Source: Brevibacillus laterosporus
GTDB taxonomy: Bacteria; Bacillota; Bacilli; Brevibacillales; Brevibacillaceae
Assembly (NCBI GenBank): GCA_007833815.1
Contig: CP033464.1
Span: 4,582,001 to 4,646,000, forward strand
Reading direction: 5' to 3'
DNA length: 64,000 bases
In this document: positions 38,286-47,340 of the stretch, in pieces
Numbering within the stretch: the first letter of the stretch is position 1
Layout of the letters: the number at the start of each line of letters is the position of its first letter
Position numbers and translations under genes: made by a program
The notes under the pieces: generated by a model
The model's database searches: none
Seen by the model: only the letters and a program-made list of their open reading frames with translations
Told to the model about the DNA's origin: nothing

Positions 38286-38734
38286 GAGCATCACCCCCTT
38301 GCTACTATGACATGGGGGTGAGCCAAGATCGCCATTGAGAGAGCCGATTCTATTGTACCTAGCCATTATAGCATGAATAGTTTTCTTATTTCTATTATTT
38401 GTAATTTTCGATCTTTGATAGGTATGCTTTTTAGTAAATATAAACTAATTTCTATTTAACTTAAATTATATCATAATATCGACTATGCTGTTTTTGTGAT
38501 ATTATTTATGTTGTATTCTCAATTAACTAATTGTAAAATGTATGGTATACACGACATTTTGTCGTATAGAACTTACATTTTTGTACTACAGGGCTTGTAT
38601 CTTGCCTATAATAAAAAAGACCGCAGGTGTTGCAGCACCTACAGTCTTGACAATAGACGATTCCTCAATGGAATTGCTCAACCCCTATGTAAGATCGTCC
38701 CTACTTTTGTGAGTTTAGGCGGTCTTATTTTTTG

Positions 38735-38824
38735 CTATCTTATAATCGTAATAATCAGTGTAATCAAAGCGATGATAAACGTACCGAATCCGAACATCAC
38801 CATTAATGATTGGTATACTGACAT
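38735..38824 (-). CDS. Type I toxin, putative holin-like (unit 3)
   Basis: The 29-residue product is MSVYQSLMVMFGFGTFIIAL with tail ITLIITIIR. GGGGGTGAGG precedes the ATG. The terminator lies at about 38613-38648. A TATAAT at 38607 overlaps it, but no good -35 was found for the antisense RNA. Confidence 0.8.
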   Translation of the reverse strand: MSVYQSLMVMFGFGTFIIALITLIITIIR

Positions 38825-38974
38825 GGGCCTCACCCCCTACATCTATAACACAGGGATGAGCTTTAAAAAACGCCATTGAGAAAGTAATCTATTATTCTCA
38901 TAATACTATGAGTTTCCAACATAATCCATAGTCTTATTTGGGTACCTATTTATGAACATTAGGAGAGATGCGAT

Positions 38975-39157
38975 TTGAAGAGGGTATTCAGACCAAGTAT
39001 AATTGTCTTTTTTATAATTTTCTTAATTGGAGTATTTAATATTGTGCCAAGTGAAAAAAGCAGTTTATGGTCACCGTTTTTTGCTGTGCTATTAGGCTCC
39101 GCATCAGTAGGACTATTTGTTGAGTGGGCTAGTACGCAAGGTAAAACCAAAAAATAA
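38975..39157 (+). CDS. 60-residue two-helix membrane protein inside the toxin array
   Basis: The TTG start has AGGAGA 8 bases upstream. Helices are IIVFFIIFLIGVFNIV and FFAVLLGSASVGLFVEW. It is the only plus-strand frame within the array. The role is unknown. Confidence 0.5.
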   Translation: MKRVFRPSIIVFFIIFLIGVFNIVPSEKSSLWSPFFAVLLGSASVGLFVEWASTQGKTKK

Positions 39158-39252
39158 TTTGACATATGACATCCAAAATCTAGATTGAACCTGACTTCTC
39201 AACAGTTATAGATTTCGTATTATTTCGTATTTCACGAAATTTTTTCGTATAA

Positions 39253-39280
39253 TTGAAGCTATAATGTGGTATTATATAGT
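39253..39280 (+). promoter_or_regulatory. Antisense (antitoxin) promoter, unit 4
   Basis: TTGAAG and TATAGT are 16 bases apart; a TATAAT at 39260 is an alternative. Confidence 0.4.
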
Positions 39281-39424
39281 TACTAGAAACGTATAAACTA
39301 AAAAGACCGCAGGTGTTGTAGCACCTACAGTCTATACAATAGACGATTCCTCAATGGAATTGGCTCAAGCCCTATAGAGTAAAATCGTTGAACTTTAGCA
39401 GAGTCAAGACGGTTTTACTCTTTG

Positions 39425-39514
39425 TTATTTTAAAATCATAATAATCAGTGTAATCAAAGCGATGATAAACATTCCAAATCCAAACATCACCATCAGTGAT
39501 TGGTATACTGACAT
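39425..39514 (-). CDS. Type I toxin, putative holin-like (unit 4)
   Basis: The 29-residue product is MSVYQSLMVMFGFGMFIIAL with tail ITLIIMILK, nearly identical to unit 3. The terminator is at 39301-39333. This is probably the youngest duplication in the array. Confidence 0.8.
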   Translation of the reverse strand: MSVYQSLMVMFGFGMFIIALITLIIMILK

Positions 39515-39736
39515 GGGCCTCACCCCCTACATCTATGACATAGGGATGAGCTTTTAAACGCCATCGAGAGAGGAATCTATTATTCTCATAATACTATGAG
39601 ACCACTGTATAAATCTACCAATTTGTTTTTTTATGTAATGTTACAAATCCAATATTTTGCCTATATATTAGCTACTGCTTTTATCAACTATCAAAAGACC
39701 AGGGAATGCTCCCATTTAATAAATCGCATCTCCCCC

Positions 39737-39764
39737 TTGTGGTTTCCGTCATTACAGTTATAAT
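39737..39764 (+). promoter_or_regulatory. Antisense (antitoxin) promoter, unit 5
   Basis: TTGTGG and TATAAT are 16 bases apart. Confidence 0.55.
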
Positions 39765-39941
39765 ATAAATATGATACGTTTTGACTATCAACTGAATATT
39801 TTTAAATTAATTTGCATACACTAAAAAGACCGCAGGTGCTGGTAACACCTAACGGTCGGTACAAAAGTTTGTCCCTGCAAAGGGTCGGCTCAAAGACTTT
39901 CAGAAGAATAGACTTCCCCTACTTGTCAGGTCAAGGGAGGT

Positions 39942-40025
39942 CTATTTCCTTTTGTGGAAAGACAGTATGGCAACGATCAATAATCCAAATGCTATCATTA
40001 ATGAAATTGCCTCGTATACCGTCAT
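39942..40025 (-). CDS. Type I toxin, putative holin-like (unit 5, divergent)
   Basis: The 27-residue product is MTVYEAISLMIAFGLLIVAI with tail LSFHKRK. It keeps the VYEA and IAFG core but is shorter and more basic at the end. GGGGGTGAGAGT precedes the ATG. The terminator is at about 39823-39858. Confidence 0.75.
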   Translation of the reverse strand: MTVYEAISLMIAFGLLIVAILSFHKRK

Positions 40026-40224
40026 ACTCTCACCCCCTTCCCTATCGGGATAAAAGAGAGTGAGCCGACCACCCTTGAGAGCCGAACTATTGTATTAAGG
40101 TGAATTATAGCAGTAAATGGAATCTTTGGTATACAGTTTTTTTATACCCACTGAGCAACCAGCTCTTGGGTTCTCTTCTCCTCGATTCTCTTCATCGTAC
40201 CGTAGAAGCATCTTAGGAACCTAT

Positions 40225-40937
40225 CTAATCCCCACTCCTTCTGATCCCGCTTATACTCATTCTTGGTATATACCCCCAAGCATCTAAGGCTATAGGAATA
40301 ACGTTCTCGTTTCTCTCCCACCCAGTTACTCTTTTGAACATTACGACCCTACTCCAGAACTGCTTAATAACTGTCCCACATGAGAACGCTGGTCGGATTG
40401 CCTTAACAAATTCCTTCGGGATGTAGTTCGGTATAACTGTGGAATCCTTTTCTAGCCTTGTTACTTTAACGTTATCTTTATTGTTTTCTTTTTGATTTTT
40501 TGGAGTATTAAAAACGCTTGTATTGGACTCGCCTTTCTTAGCCTCAGAGCTTGGTGCTATTGCGTTTTCTCCACCATCCAACCCCTTCAACCTTAACCCC
40601 GTCATTTGAGTGTAAAAAAGCAAACATGTTAGCACCCTGCAAGCCCGTTTTTCTAGCCGTAGTAATGCGCTTGATGATACCCACCTGCTCAAGTTTTCTT
40701 ATTGCTCTCTCAACACTCGCCCTACTAACCTTTACCATCTTCATTATGGTTTCGATTTTTAAGTACGCCACCCCGATTACTTTCATTGCTCGCAATCTTA
40801 GTGCATCCAGCACTATCATGGTTGCAGGAGTCACTTTCGCTGCTCCTCTTCAAATGGATATCTATAGAAAGTCTAAGATGCTCTTTCTTTAAGAAATTAC
40901 TGAATTTTTTCATTACATCTACAGTTGAAGTATCCAT
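40225..40937 (-). pseudogene. Helix-turn-helix replication-type protein with two frameshifts
   Basis: Three frames join into one protein. The N-terminal frame is MDTSTVDVMKKFSNFLKKEH. The middle frame (GTG at 40834) has VTPATMIVLDALRLRAMKVI and the HTH VSRASVERAIRKLEQVGIIK. The C-terminal frame has IPKEFVKAIRPAFSCGTVIK and RVTGWERNENVIPIALDAW. The order matches phage/plasmid HTH proteins of Bacillales. Shifts lie near 40835 and 40580. Confidence 0.6.
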
Positions 40938-41110
40938 TTAAATCACCACAAGTACACTTTTGTATAATTTAAAAATCATATTTATATACTTATAATACCT
41001 ATTTAAAATCACATGGTCAACACATAAAGTCACTTTTGTGTATTTTATATTTGTATTTGTATGTTTTAGCAGATATAATTACCTATAAAAATAAAAAGGT
41101 GATGTTAGAA

Positions 41111-41323
41111 ATGGGGTTTACCTATAAGCCGCTGTGGAAGATGCTGATCGACAAAGACATGAAGAAAAAAGACCTAAGGGAAAACCTAGGTCTACACTCT
41201 ATAACCGTTGCAAAAATGGGCAAAGATGAATATGTTTCAATGGAGGTATTGGACAAGCTTTGTAATCATTTTGGGGTTAACCTTGAAGGTATTGTTGAAC
41301 ACGTCCCTGACAAGGATGAGTAA
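41111..41323 (+). CDS. XRE-family regulator, YozG-like
   Basis: From the ATG at 41111 (GGTGAT upstream) the 70-residue product has the HTH_26 layout: YKPLWKMLIDKDMKKKDLRE, LHSITVAKMGKDEYVSMEVL and NLEGIVEHVPD. It may control the adjacent integrase. Confidence 0.75.
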   Translation: MGFTYKPLWKMLIDKDMKKKDLRENLGLHSITVAKMGKDEYVSMEVLDKLCNHFGVNLEGIVEHVPDKDE

Positions 41324-41350
41324 TTGTAACGAGTAAAAGGAGGAATACAC

Positions 41351-42484
41351 ATGGCATCTTACAGAAAGCGCGGCTCAAAGCGGGAATACCGGGTACGATA
41401 TAAAGACCCTTTCACACAGGGATTTAAAGAAAAAACAAAAGGGGGGTTTACAACAAAAAAAGAAGCCCAACTTGCCGCTTCAGAAGATGAGAAAAAATTA
41501 CTGGAGGGCTATGAACAAGAAGATGTTTCTCTAAATAACTATCTAATGATTTGGCTAAATGAGTATAAAAAGGACACCATCCGTAAAAACACATTTGAGT
41601 TGCACAAGAGGAATATTGCAAACCACATCATTCCTTTCTTTAAGAACATAAAGTGACGTGATGTTAAACCAATCATGTATCAGAGGTTTTTAAATCAACT
41701 ATCAGAAAAAAACTACAGCAAACGTTCTATAGAGATAGTACACACTACTATGAATAATGCGATGGAAAAAGCCGTAACACTAAATAAAACTGAAAAGAAC
41801 CCTTGCACTGGTGTCACAATTAAAGGCCAAAAGAAGACTAAAGGCGTTACATTTATGGAATCAAATGACATACCTCTTTTTTTGCAAACTGCTTATCAAT
41901 ATGATTATATCTATTGGATCTTCTTCAAAACTCTGATTGAGACAGGTATGCGCAAAGGTGAAGCAGCTGCCTTACAGTGGTCGGATATGGATACCAAAAA
42001 CAGCACAATCAACACCAACAAGACTCTCGACTTTTCTGCGAAAAATAAAAACGAACTGTTCGGAGACACAAAAACGTACAGCTCCGCCAGAACTATCCGC
42101 ATAAGTCAATCTTTAATAAACGACTTAAAAAATCATGTAAAATATCAGAATCAGAATAAACTTGCTTGGAATGAGAAATATCACCACGACCTAAATCTAG
42201 TTCTGTGTAGAAACGATGGTAATTTTATTCCTAAATCCTCTCTGTTTAATGCTTTTTCGAGAATATTACATAAAGCCAATATTCCTTCACTCCCTATCCA
42301 TTCCCTACGACATACCCACGCGGTTTTACTATTAGAGACAGGAACAGACATGAAATACGTTCAGGAACGCCTTGGGCACGGTAGCATACAAATCACATCA
42401 GATGTATACGCCCATATCTCGAAAAAGATTGAATCAGATAACATGGGTACGTTTGAAAACTACATGAAGAATATTTATGATTAA
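41351..42484 (+). pseudogene. int: Tyrosine-recombinase integrase with one in-frame UGA
   Basis: The ATG follows AGGAGG. An AP2-like arm-binding domain comes first (YRKRGSKREYRVRYKDPFTQ), then the SAM-like core-binding domain. The catalytic domain has Arg in TGMRKGEAAALQW, HSLRHTHAVLL, LGHGSIQITSDVYAHIS (H and Tyr). All catalytic residues are present. A TGA at 41654-41656 interrupts the frame between FFKNIK and RDVKPIMYQRF, without a frame change. Unless read through, integration activity is lost. The att-like repeat lies 15 bases downstream. Confidence 0.85.
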
Positions 42485-42498
42485 TCGAAAAAAATGTG

Positions 42499-42514
42499 GG
42501 CAAATTGTGGGCAA
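42499..42514. repeat. Candidate attachment site, right copy
   Basis: GGCAAATTGTGGGCAA repeats 33604-33619. GTGGGCAA occurs twice in tandem here, with an inverted GCCCAC at 42543, as in integrase arm sites. Confidence 0.5.
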
Positions 42515-42557
42515 TGATTTGAAAACTTAAAATAATTGATTTCTGCCCACAAACAAC

Positions 42558-42589
42558 AAAAACCCTCACGCTTAGAGGCGCAAGGGTTC
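42558..42589 (-). terminator. Terminator of glnA
   Basis: AACCCTTGCG and CGTGAGGGTT with loop, then TTTTG. Confidence 0.7.
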
Positions 42590-42595
42590 TGACGA

Positions 42596-43930
42596 TTAAT
42601 ACGTATTCATGTATTGGCTACGCTCCCACTCGTGTACACGTGTGCGGAACATATCCCATTCGATTTCTTTCGCTTCAATGAAGTGTAACGACGCATGCTC
42701 ACCAAGTGCTTCACAGATAACACGATCCGCCTTCAGGCACTCAATTGCCTCTTTTAACGTAGATGGTAGGCTATCAATGCCATTTGCTTCGCGATCAGCT
42801 TCGTTCATTACGTAGATGTTACGGTCAACAGCAGGTTGCAATTCTAATTTGTTCTTAATTCCATCCAAACCTGCTTTTAGCATAACGGCTAGTGCCAAGT
42901 ATGGGTTCGCTGCTGGATCAGGATTGCGCACTTCTAAACGAGTCCCCATTCCACGTGAAGCAGGGATACGAACTAATGGAGAACGGTTTTTCGCAGACCA
43001 TGCCACGTAACAAGGCGCTTCATAGCCTGGAACGAGACGCTTGTAAGAGTTAACTAGTGGGTTCGTGATTGCAGCAAACCCTCTTGCATGCTTCAAAAGA
43101 CCAGCTAGGTAGTATTTTGCAGTTTGACTTAAACCTAGCTCATCAGATTCATCATAGAATGCATTTTCTGTGCCAATGAACAGAGATTGATGAGCATGCA
43201 TACCAGAACCACTTACACCAAACATTGGCTTTGGCATAAAGGTTGCGTGCAGACCATGTTCTCGAGCAATGGTTTTAACAACCAGTTTGAACGTTAGAAT
43301 TTGATCAGCTGCTTGCAAGGCATTTGCATATTTAAAATCAATTTCATGTTGTCCTGGAGCCACTTCATGGTGAGAAGCTTCGATTTCAAAGCCCATTTTC
43401 TCCAAAGTTAACACGATATCACGACGACAGTTTTCACCCATGTCTAGTGGTGCAAAGTCAAAGTATCCACCTTGGTCATTTAAATTAAGGGTAGGTTCCC
43501 CTTTTTCATCAATTTTGAACAAGAAGAATTCAGGTTCTGGGCCAACGTTGAAATCCGTATAGCCAAGCTCTTCTGCTTCTTTCATTACCTTTTTCAAAAT
43601 ATAGCGAGGATCACCTTCAAATGGCTTACCATCAGGCATATACACATCACAGATCAAACGAGCCACTTTTCCGAATTCAGTACCCCACGGGAATACCACC
43701 CATGTGTCAAGGTCTGGGAAAAGATACATGTCAGATTCTTCAATGCGCACGAAACCCTCAATGGAAGATCCGTCAAACATCATCTTGTTGTCTAACGCTT
43801 TTGGCAATTGAGAAACCGGAATCTCAACATTTTTACTGATACCCATTAGGTCAGTAAATTGCAAACGGATATACTTCACATTCTCTTCATCGGCAAAACG
43901 CATAATGTCTTCTTTGGTAAAACGGCTCAT
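42596..43930 (-). CDS. glnA: Glutamine synthetase, type I
   Basis: The 444-residue enzyme makes glutamine from glutamate, ammonia and ATP in the cytoplasm. Visible motifs are [10 protein letters not shown], the metal-site [24 protein letters not shown], the glutamate-binding region [20 protein letters not shown] and [13 protein letters not shown]. It lacks the adenylylation-loop length of enteric enzymes and is of the GSI-alpha type controlled by GlnR. The ATG at 43930 has GGAGGAAG upstream; an in-frame ATG at 43957 lacks support. It follows glnR in one operon. Confidence 0.97.
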   Translation of the reverse strand: MSRFTKEDIMRFADEENVKYIRLQFTDLMGISKNVEIPVSQLPKALDNKMMFDGSSIEGFVRIEESDMYLFPDLDTWVVFPWGTEFGKVARLICDVYMPDGKPFEGDPRYILKKVMKEAEELGYTDFNVGPEPEFFLFKIDEKGEPTLNLNDQGGYFDFAPLDMGENCRRDIVLTLEKMGFEIEASHHEVAPGQHEIDFKYANALQAADQILTFKLVVKTIAREHGLHATFMPKPMFGVSGSGMHAHQSLFIGTENAFYDESDELGLSQTAKYYLAGLLKHARGFAAITNPLVNSYKRLVPGYEAPCYVAWSAKNRSPLVRIPASRGMGTRLEVRNPDPAANPYLALAVMLKAGLDGIKNKLELQPAVDRNIYVMNEADREANGIDSLPSTLKEAIECLKADRVICEALGEHASLHFIEAKEIEWDMFRTRVHEWERSQYMNTY

Positions 43931-43978
43931 TCTCTCTTCCTCCTCGACCAAATCCATGAATTTTTTGTACCCATTTAT

Positions 43979-44386
43979 CTAGTGGAAGAACCGGGAAAGT
44001 TCTCCACGAATCAATGCCGATTCGCCTAAGCGATTAGCACCGGGGTGAATAATTTGTTGTTTTAATAATTGCAATAATTCCTTCTCCGACATTTGTGGAC
44101 GAGCTGCCGTTTTTTCTGGTAAGATCGGCGCTTCCACGACAGGTTCTTTCAACTGAATCACCTGTTTAATTCCGGCGATATTTAAGCCCTTGTCAATCAA
44201 TTCTTTAATTTCTAAAAGACGATCGACATCATTAAACGAAAATAACCGCTGTTTCCCTTCTGTACGAACTGGCGTAACTAACCCGTGTTGTTCATAATAC
44301 CGAATCTGTCGTGCAGTCAGGTCGGTTAACTTCATCACGATGCCTATGGGAAAAAGGGCCATGTTGCGACGAATTTCATCACTCAT
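43979..44386 (-). CDS. glnR: Nitrogen-control repressor GlnR (MerR family)
   Basis: From the ATG at 44386 (GGAAGGGG upstream) it is 135 residues. The MerR HTH is clear: VMKLTDLTARQIRYYEQHGL then RLFSFNDVDRLLEIKELIDK. The flexible C-terminal tail (ESALIRGELSRFFH) is the glutamine-synthetase-sensing segment in Bacillus. It represses glnRA when feedback-inhibited GlnA signals nitrogen excess. An operator match lies upstream. Confidence 0.95.
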   Translation of the reverse strand: MSDEIRRNMALFPIGIVMKLTDLTARQIRYYEQHGLVTPVRTEGKQRLFSFNDVDRLLEIKELIDKGLNIAGIKQVIQLKEPVVEAPILPEKTAARPQMSEKELLQLLKQQIIHPGANRLGESALIRGELSRFFH

Positions 44387-44435
44387 TTTGCTTCCCCTTC
44401 CTGCCATTCCAATGATTCAAATTTATTATGTTCAA

Positions 44436-44485
44436 ATTCTAACTGATAGCAGCTTACCTGTCAATACGTGTTAGAAAACCTGACA
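44436..44485 (-). promoter_or_regulatory. glnRA promoter with GlnR operator
   Basis: On the minus strand TTGACA (44459-44464) and TAGAAT (44436-44441) are 17 bases apart. TGTCAGGTTTTCTAACA (44469-44485) matches the GlnR consensus TGTNAN7TNACA exactly. A second, imperfect site (44459-44475) overlaps the -35. Confidence 0.8.
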
Positions 44486-44495
44486 TGTATTTTAA

Positions 44496-44538
44496 AAAAA
44501 AAGAAAACCAGCCCCAGGATGTCCTCAAAGACATCCAT
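44496..44538 (-). terminator. Terminator of the penicillin-binding protein gene
   Basis: GGATGTC and GACATCC flank a 6-base loop; a T tract follows on the minus strand. It lies between this gene's stop (44760) and the glnR promoter. Confidence 0.55.
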
Positions 44539-44759
44539 CATTCCTCTAAATGTAAAGGGTTAGGATAGGTTTTGTTTATTCATCTTAATCGTAAACAACC
44601 GGCTACTGGACTATATTTATTTTTTGTACAGAACTTATATATAAGAAAAAAACACATTTTCAGACTGCCTCTTGACTACCTACATGGTAGAACAACCAGG
44701 TCATTCTAGAAAACATGCTCATTTTTCACGTGACTTCCTTATCAATATAACTATTTTAC
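44539..44759. other. Intergenic, nothing evident
   Basis: The sequence is A/T-rich with no convincing frame or signal. Confidence 0.4.
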
Positions 44760-47156
44760 TTACTGCTCTATACCATACATTTTTACGTATTCTTCCAAAA
44801 TCTGCTTTGCAATTGGACCAGACATATCGGCACCATGTCCACCACCTGGTACAACCACAACAAAAGCCATCTGTGGATTCTTAACAGGCGCATATCCAAC
44901 AATCAGCGCATTGTCTGCGTCTCCACCAGTTTGTGCTGTACCTGTTTTAGCTGCCACTGGAAAAGGGAAATCTTTAAAGTTCCTATACGCAGTACCATTC
45001 GGCTTTGTTACCTTGGCCATACCCTCCTGCGCTACCTTTATCCACTCAGGATCAATGTCGACCTTATTTAGAACGTATGGCTCCACTTTAGTCAACGTTT
45101 TTTGCTCTGCCGGGTTACTTGTTCCCTTACGAATCTCTTTGACTAAGTGGGGCTTGATTCGGTAACCCCCATTGGCTATTGTGCTTACATACTGGCAGAG
45201 TTGTATAGGCGTGAAATTATTATATTGACCTATAAAAGCATCTACTAAATTCCCTAAATATTTGTCTTTCGCTCGGTATCCTGGCTTCTCGCCCGGAAGA
45301 TCGATTCCCGTTTTTACACCCAGCCCAAACTGACTATTATAGTAATCTAACACGGCAAATTGTTCGCTATAATGCTTGCCTTCCCGATTCCCCTTTCTTG
45401 CTAGACGAAGCCCCATCTCATACATGTAGGTATTATTAGATACCTGCAATGCCCTTCTCGCATCTACCGCACCATGTCCAGAGCGTAACCAGTTATTTTT
45501 AAATCGATTACCAACATAGATACCGCCTCTGTCGAAGATCGTCTCGGCAGGAGTTACCAAGCCTTCTTGTAACGCAAGCATGACAGATAGAGGTTTTACA
45601 GTAGAGCCCGGTGCATAAGCTCCTCGAATAATTTTATTATCCTCAAAGGGCCAAATATCGGTTGCATACACCTTACTAAATGTCTCCCGATCATAATATA
45701 AATTCAAATCGTAATCTGGATAATTTGCCAAGGCCAATATTTCTCCCGTACTCGGTACCATGACTATTGCATGTCCTACTTTCATATTTTTCTGCGAAAG
45801 AGATTTGTGCAAGATTTCTTCTACTTTATCTTGAAACCTCCAGTCCAAACTGAGAACGAGATCATTTCCAGGCTCTGCTACTCGTTTTATGGTTTCGTTG
45901 ACAAACTCCGAGTTCCTGTTTACCTGCACAGCCATGGCACCACTCTTCCCACGCAGCTGGGACTCATAATATTTTTCCAAGCCTGCTACACCGACTAACT
46001 CATTATCAGCATATTGCTTGGCTTTATACTCTTTGACAAATCGTGGATCAATCGAGTTAATATACCCTAGGATATGTGTCGCTAATGGGCCTCCTTCGTC
46101 ATCTTTCTTCACTTTCCTAAGCGGCTCCACCTCTACATAAACACCAGGTAATTCGATTAACCGTTCCTCAATCCGGGCATCTTCAGCCGCTGTAATATTA
46201 CGCTTTACCTGCCTTGGCATAAATGCTGGTACTCCTACTCCTACCATTCGTTCCAAAACAAGCAATTTTCGCCATGTCCGTTCACGCTGTATCACAGAAA
46301 GACCTAGCTTCACATCAAGAAAAAAGAAGCGTGCATTCTCAATTAATTGTCGATCACTTTGTTTGGCCACGGGCGTTTCATATAAGGTCGTAATGGAGCT
46401 TTTTATTTTACTTATCAGGTCTTCTGACTGTTTTTTCTCTAATTTATAAGGAAAAGAAATCTGCTGTGTAATCAGTTCTATAAGCAATGCTCGATCGTTT
46501 AATCCTTGGTCTTGCGGAAAGGGCTTTCCTGTCTTTTTTTTCAACATTTCAAAAGCCTGAATTCGTTCTAAATCGGTGAAGGCATATTTGATAGGTACAT
46601 GCACTTCTTTTGCTATGCGTAATAAATCAACAGGTTGTAACTGATTGATTCTCTCACGGGAGGGTAACGCATCTAATTTTATCTGTATTCGTGTTCGCAA
46701 GCCCTGACGTTCCTCGTGAGACAACAAGATGGGAAAGCCCGCCTGTAACTGAATCCCCAAGTCCGCAAGCTTCTTATCATCCCCACGCTCTTCTTGCTTC
46801 CAATTCAGCAATGTAGCCAAATCTTCAGCTACTTTCTCCTTGTTTATTTTCTCTTCTGGTTTGTCCATAAATTTCACAGTAAAAACTGGTTTGTTATCAA
46901 CTAACACAACACCATTCCTATCTAAAATATGACCTCTTGGCGCAGGAATAGGAAGTTCTTTTAGACTGTATTTCTCCAATTCTTGTACAAATAGCTCTCC
47001 TTGGACAACTTGAACGTATGCCAGTCGTAAGATGACGACTACAAAGCAGATAAAAACTGCTAGAAACATAATATTAATCCGGAGTGATAATTCCGGGTCT
47101 TTTTTTCGCTGTTGCTCAGGTTCAATTTGCATGGTCCTCACCGCAATCCTTGTCAT
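44760..47156 (-). CDS. mrdA: Class B penicillin-binding protein 2 (elongasome transpeptidase)
   Basis: The protein is about 800 residues. It has a short cytoplasmic tail, one membrane helix (RINIMFLAVFICFVVVILRL), a long dimerisation domain and the transpeptidase. Catalytic motifs are APGSTVKPLS (SxxK), VSNNTYMYE (SxN) and AAKTGTAQTG (KTG). It cross-links peptidoglycan during cell elongation or spore outgrowth. It is longer than E. coli PBP2 because of inserts in the N-terminal domain, as in Bacillus PbpA-type proteins. Starts at 47156 (GAGAGG) and 47132 (GGTGAGG) are both plausible. Confidence 0.93.
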   Translation of the reverse strand: MTRIAVRTMQIEPEQQRKKDPELSLRINIMFLAVFICFVVVILRLAYVQVVQGELFVQELEKYSLKELPIPAPRGHILDRNGVVLVDNKPVFTVKFMDKPEEKINKEKVAEDLATLLNWKQEERGDDKKLADLGIQLQAGFPILLSHEERQGLRTRIQIKLDALPSRERINQLQPVDLLRIAKEVHVPIKYAFTDLERIQAFEMLKKKTGKPFPQDQGLNDRALLIELITQQISFPYKLEKKQSEDLISKIKSSITTLYETPVAKQSDRQLIENARFFFLDVKLGLSVIQRERTWRKLLVLERMVGVGVPAFMPRQVKRNITAAEDARIEERLIELPGVYVEVEPLRKVKKDDEGGPLATHILGYINSIDPRFVKEYKAKQYADNELVGVAGLEKYYESQLRGKSGAMAVQVNRNSEFVNETIKRVAEPGNDLVLSLDWRFQDKVEEILHKSLSQKNMKVGHAIVMVPSTGEILALANYPDYDLNLYYDRETFSKVYATDIWPFEDNKIIRGAYAPGSTVKPLSVMLALQEGLVTPAETIFDRGGIYVGNRFKNNWLRSGHGAVDARRALQVSNNTYMYEMGLRLARKGNREGKHYSEQFAVLDYYNSQFGLGVKTGIDLPGEKPGYRAKDKYLGNLVDAFIGQYNNFTPIQLCQYVSTIANGGYRIKPHLVKEIRKGTSNPAEQKTLTKVEPYVLNKVDIDPEWIKVAQEGMAKVTKPNGTAYRNFKDFPFPVAAKTGTAQTGGDADNALIVGYAPVKNPQMAFVVVVPGGGHGADMSGPIAKQILEEYVKMYGIEQ

Positions 47157-47272
47157 ATATCCTCTCTTATTAATATACCAGAAGATTCCATATATTCCAC
47201 GCAAATTGTACGTTGGTAAAATCGGCAATTGTCCAGCCCTATAGTTTGACGAATGGATCATTTAGAAGGCAC

Positions 47273-47310
47273 AAAAAAACAGCTACAAATGATATTCATT
47301 CATAGCTGTC
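47273..47310 (-). terminator. Terminator of ynbB
   Basis: ACAGCTA and TAGCTGT (minus strand), with inner pairing, are followed by TTTTTTT. Confidence 0.75.
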
Positions 47311-47340
47311 TGTATAATTGCGTAAGGATAATTTAACATT

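Larger units (their letters stand above)
37260..40110. repeat. Tandem array of five type I toxin-antitoxin units
   Basis: Five related units (toxin starts at 37606, 38285, 38824, 39514 and 40025) repeat every 430-690 bases. Each has a small minus-strand toxin frame, an upstream GGGGGTGA-type ribosome site, and a convergent terminator hairpin at the toxin mRNA 3' end (GACCGCAGGTG..CACCTACAGTC type). Four have a clear plus-strand sigma-A promoter just beyond. Similarity is strongest between units 3 and 4. Confidence 0.8.

Noticed and set aside
37380-39860. Regular hairpin repeats as a CRISPR or REP array
   Set aside because: They are terminators of the five toxin units; the interval matches the units, not spacers.
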